In this document: positions 33,921 to 45,223 of the stretch, piece after piece
How positions within the stretch are numbered: the stretch's first letter is position 1
Layout: each line of letters begins with the position of its first letter
Assembly: GCA_030141605.1 (NCBI GenBank)
Contig: JAQGDQ010001012.1
Location: forward strand, 1 to 64,000
Direction of reading: 5' to 3'
Length of the DNA: 64,000 nucleotides
Origin: Tubiluchus corallicola
Lineage: Eukaryota; Priapulida; Priapulimorpha; Priapulimorphida; Tubiluchidae
Notes under the pieces: generated by a model
What the model saw: the letters and a program-made list of their open reading frames with translations, nothing else
What the model was told of the DNA's origin: nothing
Database searches by the model: none
Position numbers and translations under genes: made by a program

Positions 33921-35103
33921 TGTTGGGAGCTAGTAGATTTTTATGGTGGGGGTGCAACTCTTTACCTCCCAACTCATCCACAAATCTGACTACCCTGTCG
34001 CGTCATCTTTTATTCACAATAAAAGGGTTGTGCAACATACGTGGGCGGTTGTTGTCCTACAATTTTCCAGAGGGCAACAAGGCATATGAACCAAAATTCA
34101 ACGACACAGGTATAATTAATATATCTTTAGTGAGGTTGCAATGTCGAAGGGCTCACTTGAAAAACCAGCGGGTCTAAGGCTTGATGTTACGTTTTACGGG
34201 GGTCTACTTAGGCGTTATGGTTTTCCATGTTGACCATGACATACATAGATTCCAAACATACCAACAACAAAATCTTATATGAAATGGAGGAAAAGATTAT
34301 GATTATGTTTACTATTTTTATTCACTTTTTACTCTGTTTAGATAAATTAGAACAGGTTAAATTATCAATAACAGTTTCGCATAAAAGCATAATGACAAAA
34401 ATGACAAAGTGAAAAGAAAACAAAATGTCTACTTATCAGTTAACCCTTCCCCTGAGAGGACAAGGACATAGGATAGGAGTCCGCGGACGTAGCTCACTCC
34501 AGTCAGTCACAGCAACACATCAACGACTTCAAGTCTATGGCCATAACAATCAACGGTGATGACGCCGGCTGCAGCACCAATCAAACATGAACTAAGGAAT
34601 GGCTCACAAGTCTCTGTGGTTGACTCAGGATACGTCCACCATCCACAACGTCTGGACACTGGTGGCTAGTCATGCCTTTCCATGTAGTTTAGAATAAGAC
34701 ACATCGCAGAAAGTTCCAACATCTCATCAGTGTGAATAAAGCTCCATCCACAACATCAAAACTGAAGTAGTTTGGTATCACCACTGATAGTCTCTTTATG
34801 TTAGATCAGTCAAATAGTAGATGTGCACAAGTTTAGTGCTTCAAAGACTCTTATAATCAAGTTTAGGATTTTAACCATTTTTTGTAGAGTAAAGTTAAAG
34901 TTAAGAGTTAACACATTTTAGCTGCTTTCAGATTCAGCAGTTACACTGTACTCTCCTGGATATCTGTGTCATGCACTTTCCAAGATCATGTTATGCATGG
35001 ATAGGTTATAGTATATTATGAAAGGAGGGGTGATAGGTAAGAAGCCCTTCCCACAGACTATACTACAGCAATATCTAGTTTAGCTATGTGTAAGAACCTT
35101 ACA
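33921..35103 (-). repeat. LTR of gag-only element (left copy, 3' LTR on minus strand)
   Basis: 1183 bp, starts TGTTGGGAGC and ends ACCTTACA as written on the plus strand. Same length as the partner at 37388-38570 with one substitution. Confidence 0.95.
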
Positions 35104-35572
35104 AAAGACCCCCTTTGAAGACAATTGTTAGGGATTTTTAAGTCTAAAGTAATAACATTCTTGGACGAAAAGCACAACAATTGGCTAATACGCAAACATA
35201 GCAAAACTGACTAATCCATCAATATACATAAGATAAATCAAGTTAATAATTCACAACATTAGTCAAAAGTATTTCAATACAATGCAAGAGTGATGTCACA
35301 TTAAAAACAATAATCAGCAATTGCACACTAAACCTGACCAAAATTCTGTCGTACTGGACATGCAAATATTTGTACACATTGCAACACAAAATACATGTAC
35401 ATTTATCCAAATAATTACTATATTAGTAACAAAATCACATTATTCAATAACATGTATACCTTGACTTTAATGTTTTTCACACTAAGGTAATTTGCAAGAA
35501 AAAAGGAAATATCTTAGCAAGTAAATGCTTATTCATTGGAGATCAAGCTCTACTTAACCTAACAATTCGAAT
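35104..35572 (-). other. Untranslated interior downstream of gag
   Basis: About 470 bp between the gag stop codon and the left LTR, AT-rich, no open frame of note. It ends at the polypurine stretch beside the LTR. This is where pol would be expected in a complete element. Confidence 0.7.
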
Positions 35573-36739
35573 TTAGGGTTTATTATTCGGTATATTGGTA
35601 AGAGAACTCGCATATACATCGGCAAGTTCAGCCATATCTGCATATGAAGTGTATGTTTGACACTTTAGATAAGAAACCATGTCCGAAGGCAGTTTGTTGT
35701 ACGCATCTTCTAGAAAGAAAATGTCACAAACTTCGTCTATTGTCTTTGGTTGTAATGAATTGATCCACAATAGACCATTCTGTTTAATTCTCTTGAAAAA
35801 TGAATTGTAATTTTCTGAGCGTTTTTTCTGTGTTGCTCTGAAATCATGTCTGAACTGATCCTTTGAAATTTTGTAGCAGTTCAAGAGATGTTCTTTGACT
35901 TTTGTGTAGTCAATAATGTCAGTAGGACTCATCTCTATCAAAAAGTCTGATGCTCTGCCTGTGAGCACTCTTCCTAAATTGGCTGAGTATTCCTCCAAAG
36001 GGACATTATGGAGTGTCATTATGTTCTCAAAGTATGTTAAGAAATGGTGAATCTTGTCTTTTGATTCATCATAATGACGCATTTTGACTGTTGTAGGTTG
36101 TTTCGTGAAAGGATTAGTTGATGTATGTGACAACACAGGTGTACTACATTTGTTAGACTCTAAGTTTATTTGTGCCATTTGTAATTTGAAGCGACGTGCT
36201 TCTTGTTTATCTTTATCAGCTAATTCCATTTTTCTTTGTTCAAATTCATACTGTATTTGCAGCATTTGTGAAAGAACTTGTAATTGTTCAGCTGACTGCA
36301 CTTTTTCAATTGTACTGAGTATTTCTTTTACCCCAAAAGTGGTATCTCTGACTTGATCAAAATCAGGGCCACCTTCTACGTTAATTATTTGTGCTGGAAC
36401 TTTTGTTCTAACGCTGGGCTTAAGGACCTGTTCCACAGTACTGAGGTTTGTTTGTTTATCAATTGGTGCTTCCACTTTATCTGCACCACCTCTATGTAAA
36501 GGGTCAAATAAGTGAGTTGGTCGTTTATCACCATCAGTACCTACTAATGTGTCTGATTTTGCTTGGGCAACCTGCTGAGATATATCTGGGTGTTTATCAT
36601 GTTGGAGTTGAGTCACTAAAATTTCATTAATTAACTCTTGCTTTGCAAGTTGACCAACTTTAATATTTAGAAATTTAGAAATTCTCTTTAACTCAGTGAC
36701 AGGTTTACTGTTTAATTCTTCATGCGTGAATGCATCCAT
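35573..36739 (-). CDS. Gag-like protein of the gag-only LTR element
   Basis: An intact 388-codon frame from ATG 36739 to 35573, with no lesion. Residues about 1-45 (LKRISKFLNIKVGQLAKQEL) look like a SAP-type helix pair common at the start of such Gags. Residues about 130-190 (EKVQSAEQLQVLSQMLQIQY and on) are a charged coiled coil. From about 215 to 380 lies a capsid-like region with MRHYDESKDKIHHFLTYFE, VLTGRASDFL, YTKVKEHLLNCY and FRATQKKRSENYNSFF. The last blocks are like the SCAN-related capsid half of Gmr1-type gypsy Gags. It ends without a CCHC knuckle. It probably forms particles or binds its own RNA. The intact frame suggests recent or continuing selection, or simply youth. Confidence 0.8.
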   Translation of the reverse strand: MDAFTHEELNSKPVTELKRISKFLNIKVGQLAKQELINEILVTQLQHDKHPDISQQVAQAKSDTLVGTDGDKRPTHLFDPLHRGGADKVEAPIDKQTNLSTVEQVLKPSVRTKVPAQIINVEGGPDFDQVRDTTFGVKEILSTIEKVQSAEQLQVLSQMLQIQYEFEQRKMELADKDKQEARRFKLQMAQINLESNKCSTPVLSHTSTNPFTKQPTTVKMRHYDESKDKIHHFLTYFENIMTLHNVPLEEYSANLGRVLTGRASDFLIEMSPTDIIDYTKVKEHLLNCYKISKDQFRHDFRATQKKRSENYNSFFKRIKQNGLLWINSLQPKTIDEVCDIFFLEDAYNKLPSDMVSYLKCQTYTSYADMAELADVYASSLTNIPNNKP

Positions 36740-37387
36740 GGTACAATAGTTTATCTCAAAAACGAGCAGGGATTTGCAATTCCAGTTTAACTAAACAAGC
36801 AATAAGTCAAGTGGCTTCTATAATAAACTTTGTATCAATAAGGTAATGTTAAACGCTTTACTATCGTTCAAGGACAGCTAAGAGCAATAAAATTTTGAAT
36901 GGCTCTATATTTACCAGCTACCGGTTTTACATGCAGCCGTTTATAAACGCAAATTTATCTGAATGTGACCAGCTAACGTTATCTGGGTCACACCGTCTGA
37001 GTGGAAATTTCTTATCAAAACAGCTGACTGAAAAACGCAGACTTGTAAGACAGTAATAGCACTGTAAACTAAGACAATTAATCGACATGCATTCAATGGC
37101 TCAAATAGAAATAATCCTAACCACAACAACAATCATATCAATAACTTCAGGCAGATAACACTAAATCCAAATTTCAAGCAAAATTAACAATATTAATATG
37201 TAGGGCCAAATTTGACAGCTTAATACTTTATGGCTTCTTTCATTCACCAAAAACAACTTTGATACTTTACTCCAAGGTTAATAACTTGGTTAGTCTACTT
37301 AAGCAAAACTACTAAGCAGAATGAAAAATAAACATTTGCAACTTTGTAAAATGGGTTTGTTATAAAGAAAACCGTTGCCACCAAATA
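36740..37387 (-). other. Leader of gag-only element
   Basis: About 650 bp between the right LTR and the gag ATG on the minus strand, with the primer-binding-like site at its start. No other feature seen; a packaging signal would be expected here. Confidence 0.6.
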
Positions 37388-38570
37388 TGTTGGGAGCTAG
37401 TAGATTTTTATGGTGGGGGTGCAACTCTTTACCTCCCAACTCATCCACAAATCTGACTACCCTGTCGCGTCATCTTTTATTCACAATAAAAGGGTTGTGC
37501 AACATACGTGGGCGGTTGTTGTCCTACAATTTTCCAGAGGGCAACAAGGCATATGAACCAAAATTCAACGACACAGGTATAATTAATATATCTTTAGTGA
37601 GGTTGCAATGTCGAAGGGCTCACTTGAAAAACCAGCGGGTCTAAGGCTTGATGTTACGTTTTACGGGGGTCTACTTAGGCGTTATGGTTTTCCATGTTGA
37701 CCATGACATACATAGATTCCAAACATACCAACAACAAAATCTTATATGAAATGGAGGAAAAGATTATGATTATGTTTACTATTTTTATTCACTTTTTACT
37801 CTGTTTAGATAAATTAGAACAGGTTAAATTATCAATAACAGTTTCGCATAAAAGCATAATGACAAAAATGACAAAGTGAAAAGAAAACAAAATGTCTACT
37901 TATCAGTTAACCCTTCCCCTGAGAGGACAAGGACATAGGATAGGAGTCCGCGGACGTAGCTCACTCCAGTCAGTCACAGCAACACATCAACGACTTCAAG
38001 TCTATGGCCATAACAATCAACGGTGATGACGCCGGCTGCAGCACCAATCAAACATGAACTAAGGAATGGCTCACAAGTCTCTGTGGTTGACTCAGGATAC
38101 GTCCACCATCCACAACGTCTGGACACTGGTGGCTAGTCACGCCTTTCCATGTAGTTTAGAATAAGACACATCGCAGAAAGTTCCAACATCTCATCAGTGT
38201 GAATAAAGCTCCATCCACAACATCAAAACTGAAGTAGTTTGGTATCACCACTGATAGTCTCTTTATGTTAGATCAGTCAAATAGTAGATGTGCACAAGTT
38301 TAGTGCTTCAAAGACTCTTATAATCAAGTTTAGGATTTTAACCATTTTTTGTAGAGTAAAGTTAAAGTTAAGAGTTAACACATTTTAGCTGCTTTCAGAT
38401 TCAGCAGTTACACTGTACTCTCCTGGATATCTGTGTCATGCACTTTCCAAGATCATGTTATGCATGGATAGGTTATAGTATATTATGAAAGGAGGGGTGA
38501 TAGGTAAGAAGCCCTTCCCACAGACTATACTACAGCAATATCTAGTTTAGCTATGTGTAAGAACCTTACA
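37388..38570 (-). repeat. LTR of gag-only element (right copy, 5' LTR on minus strand)
   Basis: 1183 bp, the partner of 33921-35103 with a single T/C difference. CCATT follows at 38571. Confidence 0.95.
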
Positions 38571-40360
38571 CCATTATTAAAGCTAAAACGCAGAAATGTT
38601 TCTGAGCTTAGATCATTCTTAGGTATTGTAAATTACTACTCACATTTCTTGCCTGATTTATCAACTACTTTTGCTCCTTTGTACCAGTTGTTGCAAAAAG
38701 GTGTTCCATGGAAATGGTCATCAGAGTGTGACAGTGCACTAGGTAAAGTTAAACAGTGCTTAACTAGTGATTCATTGTTAGTGCACTATGATTTAAAGAA
38801 GCCACTCACCCTGGCATGTGATGCTTCACCATTTGGTGTGGGTTGTGTCATATCGCACATCATGGAAAATGGCTTATTGCGTCTAGAACGTCCGATTGCT
38901 TATGCGTCTAGAACTTTGACAGCTGCAGAGAAGGGTTACAGTCAGATTGAAAAGGAGGCACTTGGCATAGTGTATGGTGTTCAAAAGTTTCACAAATATT
39001 TGTATCTGTGGCATTTTACATTGTATACCGATCATAAGCCTTTGACTACCATCTTTGGGCCAAAAACAGCTGTGCCTACTCTTGCTGCGTTAAGACTACA
39101 GCGTTGGTCTTTAATTTTTATGGGCTATGAATATGACATCCATTACAGGAAGTCAAGTGAGCATGAAAATGCTGATACCTTGTCTAGGTTTCCATTATCA
39201 GGTTGTACTTTAGCAACTGAGTTGGATGTTAATTATTTTTCTTATGTAAATGATTTGCCAGTAACAGCAAAGAGTATCAGTGAAGAATCTCGTAAAGATC
39301 CTGTTTTGTCTAGAGTATGGTATCGTGTCATGAACGGGTTGGCCTGCTGAGGTAGATCAAAATAGTCCTTTAATGCCTTATTTTCTTAGATGCCATGAGT
39401 TGTCTAATGACAATGGTTGTCTTCTTTGGGGGTTACGTGTCATTATACCACCCCGTTTCCAGTCTCAACTACTTGACGAATTGCACCGTGAGCATTTTGG
39501 AATGGTGCGTATGAAAGCTTTAGCTCGTTCTTATTTTTGGTATCCTGGCTTAGATGCTGATATCGAAAATTTAGTAAAAGGCTGTAGTGTATGCCTTAGT
39601 GTTAGAAATAATCCAGTGCGTGCACCAGTAATTCCTTGGAAATTTCCATCTAAAGTGTGGGAGAGAGTGCACATTGATTTCTTTGAGATTGATGGGAAGA
39701 TTTCCTTATCTTGGTTGATGCCTATTCTAAATGGTTAGAGATACAGTATATGCCATCTACAACTTCTACAAGAACAATCGAAGTACTTGGTACTTGGTTT
39801 GCTTCTTTTGGGCTACCTGTTGAGTTAGTATCTGATAATGGGCCTCAACTGGTATCTGAAGAGTTTGAGAACTTCTTGAGATCAAATGGTGTAAAACATT
39901 CTGTTTCTCCTATTTACCATGCACAGAGTAATGGTGCTGCTGAACGTAATGTTCAAACTGCAAAATTAGCTTTAACTAAATACATGATGGAAGCTAACAA
40001 TATACCTTACATGACTATTTGTAAAATGCTGAATAACTTTTTACTTACTTATAGGAATACTCCACATAGTACAACTGGACGTAGTCCAGCAGAACTTATG
40101 TTGCAGAGAATGCCTAGAATTAGATTTAGTATGTTAAAGCCAGATTTAAGAGATGAAGTGTTTAGTAAGCAGGAGAAAACAGTTGATCATGATAAAACTG
40201 TTCGTGAATTCTCTGTAGGTGAGACAGTTAGGGTGAGGAATCACCGTGGAGGTGTGCTTAAGTGGGATATTGGCAAAGTTTTAAAGAGAATTGGTGTTGT
40301 TAGGTACAGAGTTAAGATTGGTTATCAGGTTAAGCATGTACATGTAAATGTGCTTAATCA
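38571..40360 (+). pseudogene. RNase H and integrase of gypsy element B
   Basis: The frame resumes after the antisense insertion with the RT thumb (SELRSFLGIVNYYSHFLPDL) and RNase H (TLACDASPFGVGC, TDHKPLTTIFG, NADTLSRF). A stop at 39348 and a shift separate the integrase. Its zinc-binding region has HREHFGMVRMKALAR and CSVC, and its core has VDAYSKWLEIQ (first Asp), SDNGPQLVSEEFENF (second Asp) and SNGAAERNVQ (Glu). A second shift lies near 39720. The C-terminal part (VRVRNHRGG and on to HVHVNVLN) ends where LINE sequence begins. All three integrase acids remain, so decay is moderate. Confidence 0.88.
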
Positions 40361-41140
40361 AGGAAGTCCTGTTGATGTCATTTATTTTGATTTTGCCAAA
40401 TCTTTGGATAAAGTGCCTTTTCAAAGATTAAAAAGCCTATGGAGATATATTAGCTTGATTGAAGATTGATTGTTTGGAAGAAAACAACGTGTCATACTTG
40501 ATGGTGTAGAATTTTCTGAACGTTTGGTGACAAATGGTGTTCCGCCTGGATCGGTACTCGGACCTTTGTTGTTCACTTGTTTCATTAATGATGCAGATAA
40601 TGATATTTACATTCACATTTTAAAATTTGCAGATGAAAAAATTGTACAATCTAATTAACTCTGTAGCAGATTCGTTAGTTTTACAGCATGATATTGAACA
40701 ACTATGTAGGCGATTGGCAAATGTTGATAAATGTAGGGTAATGCATTGCGTTTTTGGGAATCTTAAAAGTGATTATGTTATGAATGGAATGACTCTTCGA
40801 GGTACAAATAGTAAAAATGATCTTGGTCGAATAATAACATCAGACTTGAAATTTTCCTAGCAAAGTGTATCCTTTGTTAAGAAAGTAAATAAAATTCTGG
40901 GAATGATAAGTGGCACATCGTTTCTAGACATAAAGAAATTATATTGAAATTATTGGTTTGGTTAGACCTCATCTAGAATATTGTGCACAGCTTTGGAATC
41001 CTCATTATCAGAAAGATATATTGCTTATGGAAGGTGTACAAAGGCGTGCTACAAGAATAATTTTAGGTTGTAAAAATCTGACATACAGATTGAAATATTG
41101 CAGTTTGACCACGCTTGAATTAAGAAGACACTGTGGAGAT
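40361..41140 (+). mobile_element. CR1-like LINE, RT and C-terminal part (left half)
   Basis: Starts with VDVIYFDFAKSLDKVPFQRL, an RT block with the first catalytic Asp, fused in frame to the gypsy integrase. A stop at 40467 precedes GRKQRVILDGVEFSERLVTN and GVPPGSVLGPLLF, then KFADEKIV, a damaged FADD box. At 40955-41130 the C-terminal LINE signature VRPHLEYCAQLWNP, VQRRATRIILG and LTTLELRRHCGD is clear. The element is then interrupted and its tail recurs at about 42345. Confidence 0.85.
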
Positions 41141-42344
41141 TGTGATAATCCGTTTGGCCTAAAATGCTGTAAATGTGTTTATGTCAGGATGGCAAGATTA
41201 TCACTACAACACTGGTGCTAACACGCCATAAATACTTAAAGAAACAGCAAGCTTTATTTGATCTAAGGCTGTGGGTCCATGGCGAGTTTCCTTAACGTGA
41301 GAATCTCACATTATCAGAACAGATAGACAAACGACCAATTAGCTATAAACTCAATATTATTTAACATAAGAAAAACACATTTGAGAAATAATAAACAAAT
41401 ATATACTACAAATTATGGTTTAGCTACTGTCTTTAATTTTACCCCGGGATTTTTAAGTGTACCACAAACACCATAAACTGTACTTATCGTGAGTCTCTGT
41501 GCACACGTTGGCTAGCTAGCTTAACCTCGTCACTGTCGCTGTCGACGGCGGTGTGTACTGGAACAGCCTGACGGCAGGCTTCCCAAACGGTAACTTCAGC
41601 GTCAGAAAATTAGGTGACATCAGGCACCATCAACTGATGAATGCACTGTAACAAGTCCGGCGTATCTGAAGGCACTGACAGGAAGACCGACCACAGGCTT
41701 GTTCTCTGAGAACTACCAATAGTCCATTTCACGACCTGGTCTCCTCCACCATAAACGACAAAGTCTCTAGGGGCTTCCTAAATAATGGACAGCCAAGGAT
41801 CACAAAGACTGAGTATAATCATTGTAAAAGTGCTCTGTTTCTGCTGAGGAAATTCCATTAATGAATGCAATATTATCCTTTAAACCAATAATTGATAGAA
41901 CTCAAGTAGAGCAACCATATTGCAAAGCCACACTTTTTATACCCTCTCTGTGGCCTCGTTTTTCCAGGTCAAACCTGTTTGCTCTAAGCTGAATGGCTGC
42001 ATAACATGTAAAGGTTGGTTCATCACCTAAATCTGACCAATCAAACAGGTTATAAAGAGTAGCAGCTGTGAATGTCCTATTTATCATCACTCAGGATTGG
42101 TGATCAAACATGCCAAATAAGGAAGCACACTTGCCAAGTTCATGTCCCTGGTTTCTTCCTTTGATAAACAAAGTTGACAGTAGATGGCACTACTACGCTA
42201 GCTTGAGAGATAATTACATAGAAAAACCAAATAAACTTTTCACTTAGCACTACAAAATTAAACTCATTGGCTCTACTCCGCTTAACTTAGCAAACTTAAT
42301 TGTAGAAATTTAATTAGTACGATAAAATGAGAGCACTATTGTAT
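41141..42344. mobile_element. Insertion of unknown type splitting the CR1-like LINE
   Basis: About 1.2 kb separates LELRRHCGD from the LINE tail and shares no LINE sequence. No inverted or long terminal repeats are certain, and limits are approximate (tens of bases). It contains a decayed minus-strand coding region. Confidence 0.5.
41500..42170 (-). pseudogene. Decayed coding sequence of unknown family
   Basis: On the minus strand a peptide starts NRTFTAATLYNLFDWSDLGD and continues through RGHREGIKSVALQYGCS, a TGA, then VLSIIGLKDNIAFINGISSA. After a frame change it continues with PRDFVVYGGGDQVVKWTIG and AEVTVWEACRQAVPVHTAV, ending TAA near 41492. Two further in-frame stops break it. Amino-acid composition and the few, spaced lesions suggest a once real protein, either a processed host gene copy or a transposon gene. 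I do not recognise the family. Confidence 0.45.
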
Positions 42345-42650
42345 AGGGCTGTCACAGAGACTTTATTAAAGTTTGTAAATTATTAACTAGAAAAGAAAAC
42401 ATTATGCCAGAAAATTTCTTTAATTTAGTTAATTGTTGATTCTAAAACGAGAAAACAGTTTAAAACTGTTTAAAGAGCGGTCCATCTTGACATTCGTAAA
42501 TATTCATTTTCTGTGAAAATTATGAATAAATGGAATAATCTGCCTGCTATGGGATTGCCCACAAACAACTGCAGTAAAATTTAAATCCTTAATGACAATT
42601 ATTTTGCAGAAAAATATGGGGTTTCTATGAGTGTACTCGCTTAACCTCTA
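42345..42650 (+). mobile_element. Tail of the CR1-like LINE (right half)
   Basis: Frames read KISLI and then AVHLDIRKYSFSVKIMNKWN followed by NLPA, the standard LINE ending (R-x-x-F-F-S-x-R-V-x-x-x-W-N-x-L-P). It follows on from the piece ending at 41140. Confidence 0.7.
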
Positions 42651-42784
42651 ATTGTGACAATATAACAGTATAATAGGAACTTCAAGATGATCAACGATTC
42701 CAGTTCAGCAGATCTTGGGTGTCCACTTTCTTGTGATGGTTAAAGTTTACAATTCACCACACCCAATATTTCAGTTCGGAGCAG

Positions 42785-42866
42785 ATTAGGGTTAAGATTA
42801 GGATTAGGGTTTTTGCTAGGATCAGGTTTAGGGTTAAGGTTGCACTAGGGTTAGGGTTAATGTTAA
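42785..42866. repeat. Degenerate TTAGGG-like interstitial tract
   Basis: Repeated GGGTTAGGGTT, GGATTAGGG and TTTAGGGTTAAGG in about 80 bp. TTAGGG is the telomere unit of most animals except arthropods and many nematodes. Confidence 0.7.
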
Positions 42867-42974
42867 CGTATTCAAATTGTATGAGGAATTGTATCTCCTT
42901 CCCTTGTAATTTTAAAAGTAAATAGCCTTTTCATCCCACGTTTTCTAATTGATCTAATACATAACGTTATAATT

Positions 42975-43078
42975 ATCAATTCGGTTTCGAAATCTTAAAA
43001 TCGATTCGAATTCGAAAAACAAAAATTTGGTTCGATTCGAATTCGATTTTTGGAAGTGTTTGGTCACCCTTACTATAT
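42975..43078. mobile_element. TTCGAATTCGAA palindromic block with a hAT-like end
   Basis: ATCGATTCGAATTCGAA is followed 13 bp later by GGTTCGATTCGAATTCGAT, forming a large imperfect palindrome. It then runs into TTTGGTCACCCTTA, which resembles the terminal repeat of some hAT elements. No partner end was found, so it would be a truncated copy. Confidence 0.35.
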
Positions 43079-43129
43079 GATCGGTGTGTTTTACCACGTG
43101 GTTTCACCATTATTTATCAGTGCGTCATG

Positions 43130-43327
43130 ATGTGGAATATCCCGTAACACAACATGGCGGCGAAACACTTGTAATGGACGCTTTAGCAGTAGAAGAGCCT
43201 TGTAGTACAATACACGTTGTTACTCGCCCTGATATAAAAGACATTTAGACGCCAGACGGATGGATAGAATACTTAATACAAAAAATTGTTATAAAAAGTG
43301 AGCTGTCCTGGAAGCGAAGAACACAAG
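43130..43327 (+). promoter_or_regulatory. Possible promoter and 5' non-coding exon of the calpain gene
   Basis: A locally GC-richer stretch with ACATGGCGGCGAA (a YY1-type motif often placed at transcription starts) at 43153 and a donor ACAAG/GTAACA at 43327-43328. The next acceptor is at 45083. Linking it to the calpain gene is inference. Confidence 0.25.
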
Positions 43328-45083
43328 GTAACAACGTAACATCTTGTTACAGAGTTGAGTTACAGAAATAATTTAAAACAATAAGCAGAAGCATTTTTAT
43401 TGTCATTAAGATCAACATTTAGATTCGCAACAACGATATATGTGCAATGCGCAGTGTCACAAAGGACATAGAGACACAATATTGGTTTACATATTTTGCT
43501 AAAGTATAGCACATAAATACACAACAATTGCAGTAAAAATTTAAACATCTATCTTAATACCAGTGTTGGGCGCCGAGTAACCCACTAGCCGAAGTAGTGT
43601 TCCTACATAGTTTCTCTCTTTTTAAAGCATTAGATACTTAGTTTAATGTTATGATGATGTTAATAGAGCTAATAATAATGATGATATTATTGTGAAAAAT
43701 ACATTGTAAATTGGCAAGGAATATCCATCATTATTATAAAGGTACTTTTTCTAAAACAAATTTAATTTTACGTTTCATTATGTCATAATTCTCGACAGAA
43801 ATCGCCGGTGTCCTACTTGGGCTGCGATGTACGACACTGCTTTTACGCAAATTTAGCACATGCGTTTTACCGGCAGTGTCCTACTTCGGCTAGTGGGTTA
43901 CTCGGCGCCCTACAACCAGCTATATCCTGCGGAAATACAATCACGTGGCAGAAAATTCCCTTAGTAAGTAAGATCTCATAATATCGGATCTCACTGTACA
44001 TAAGCAAGGTTTAAATATATTATTTAAGCCTAAGATTTGACGGGACTTCGAAATTTGCTCGTATTAACCAATAATTTATAACAGCCCTTGTCATAAGGGG
44101 ATTATACTGTATACTTCAGATAATCCTGCCTAATTTATCCCTATATTGTCAAACGTGCCTGATTATTGCGACTCTACTGTATGAATTGTAACCTATTTTG
44201 CTACTTCATAGGGGGATGACTTGGGTGTCTGTATATAATTATAAAGAATATGTTTTGCTCTTCTTGAAAGTTTTCTTTTTTGTATTGAATGAGTTATCTT
44301 GCGAGGTCATCTAGATTTAAGATTTGTGATTGAAATTTAAAGCTTTCTAGAAGGAGTCTGTTTTTTTTTCTCTTAAAGTAAGTTTTATACTGTGTGCATC
44401 AGAAAATGACAAAGTGTTGATCGTGTTTGCATTATTATTACCATAAGTAAATAATTATAAATCTATTAACACAAATGTTTTATGATTGAAATTTTGCACG
44501 CTCATAACTTGCGCGTATATTGTGCACGCATGTTGGACAGTCGTGCATCGCGTGCAGGATGAATTGCTGGGTTTTGGCTTGTAAGATAATTATAATCCAA
44601 TAGTGAAATCTGTTTGTTACTAGTTAATGCGTAATTTACCAACACATTTATATGTCGATCTTATTGGTATGGGGCTGTATGCTACTCTGCAATCTGTCAT
44701 TGTTTTGTCAATCCTTGTCGCAAAGCTCTTCTGTTATTTTTTTTGTTTTTTTTATCCAATTTTTTCTTCTTTTTTACGATTTCTTCTCAGTTTTCTCAGA
44801 CTTGTTAGGGAAAAAAGTCAAAAGATTTCATTTGTTATTTCTAAATTGATTACATTCAGAAATGTTATTTACATAAATATCTGCTTGGTGATGTAACGAG
44901 GAAATATTTTGAGACTGGCTTAGTATTATTATAAGTTTTGCTTAATGGCATTTTGTCTTTCAGCTGAGTGACTGTTCTTGACAGTTCACTGTAACACAAA
45001 AATGTCAGGAACACGGAACGTAACAAAGGCAGGAAACTGATAATAGATTAAACACATAATTTTAATCATGTTATTCATTTCAG
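43328..45083 (+). other. Upstream of the first calpain coding exon
   Basis: Contains one MITE (43568-43910) and AT-rich DNA. Open frames around 44627-44896 have no recognisable domain and a T-rich composition. Confidence 0.5.
43568..43910. mobile_element. MITE with long terminal inverted repeats
   Basis: GGGCGCCGAGTAACCCACTA and the following GCCGAAGTAG at the left end are mirrored exactly at the right end (CTACTTCGGCTAGTGGGTTA, then CTCGGCGCCC), giving inverted repeats of 30 bp. Length is 343 bp. No coding. No clear target duplication, so the superfamily is open. Confidence 0.85.
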
Positions 45084-45223
45084 CCACATTTTCTTCAATC
45101 TTCAATGGGTACAAATGCATCCGTGTTGCAATGGTATTGTGATGAATGTTCAATGATATGTCCAACGGAGCGGAATTGGTGCAGTAGGTGCAATGCAGTT
45201 CGGAAAATCGTTAGGAAAGGCAG
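45084..45223 (+). CDS. Calpain-15/SOL, first coding exon
   Basis: Acceptor TTATTCATTTCAG at 45083 and donor CAG/GTTAGT at 45224. The ATG at 45105 gives 39 codons plus two nucleotides. The peptide holds the first RanBP2-type zinc finger: W-Y-C-D-E-C near residues 10-15 and N-W-C-S-R-C near 24-29. Upstream in the exon there is no in-frame earlier ATG, so 21 nt are 5' UTR. RanBP2 fingers bind ubiquitin or RNA in other proteins. In calpain-15 they form the N-terminal half. Confidence 0.8.

Larger units (their letters stand above)
33921..38570 (-). mobile_element. Gag-only LTR retrotransposon, antisense insertion
   Basis: Two 1183-bp LTRs (TG...CA) flank a 2284-bp interior whose only substantial open frame is a Gag-like protein on the minus strand. 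On that strand a primer-binding-like site TGGTGGCAACGG lies 4 nt inside the upstream LTR (near 37373-37384). A polypurine stretch AAAGGGGG lies just before the downstream LTR (near 35109-35116). No protease, RT, RNase H or integrase is present. The LTRs differ at one position (34673 T, 38140 C), so insertion was recent. It should need pol proteins supplied by another element. Confidence 0.92.
31173..40360 (+). mobile_element. Ty3/gypsy element B (Mag-like), twice interrupted
   Basis: Gag with two zinc knuckles, aspartic protease, RT, RNase H and integrase lie in order on the plus strand. Two later insertions split it: a hAT derivative (32149-32867) in the protease and an antisense gag-only LTR element (33921-38570) in the RT. 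The Gag opening (SEFNYSKEDWCNYQQRLEAW) and paired knuckles are like those of Mag-lineage elements. The 3' end is lost where the frame passes into a CR1-like LINE at about 40360. Confidence 0.9.

Noticed and set aside
33920-34412. Short open frames repeated at 37375-37879
   Set aside because: They lie within the LTRs of the gag-only element and are duplicated only because the LTRs are.
44627-44896. Hydrophobic open frame upstream of the calpain start
   Set aside because: T-rich composition explains the Phe/Leu/Ser content. No signal peptide or family match and no splice link to exon 1.
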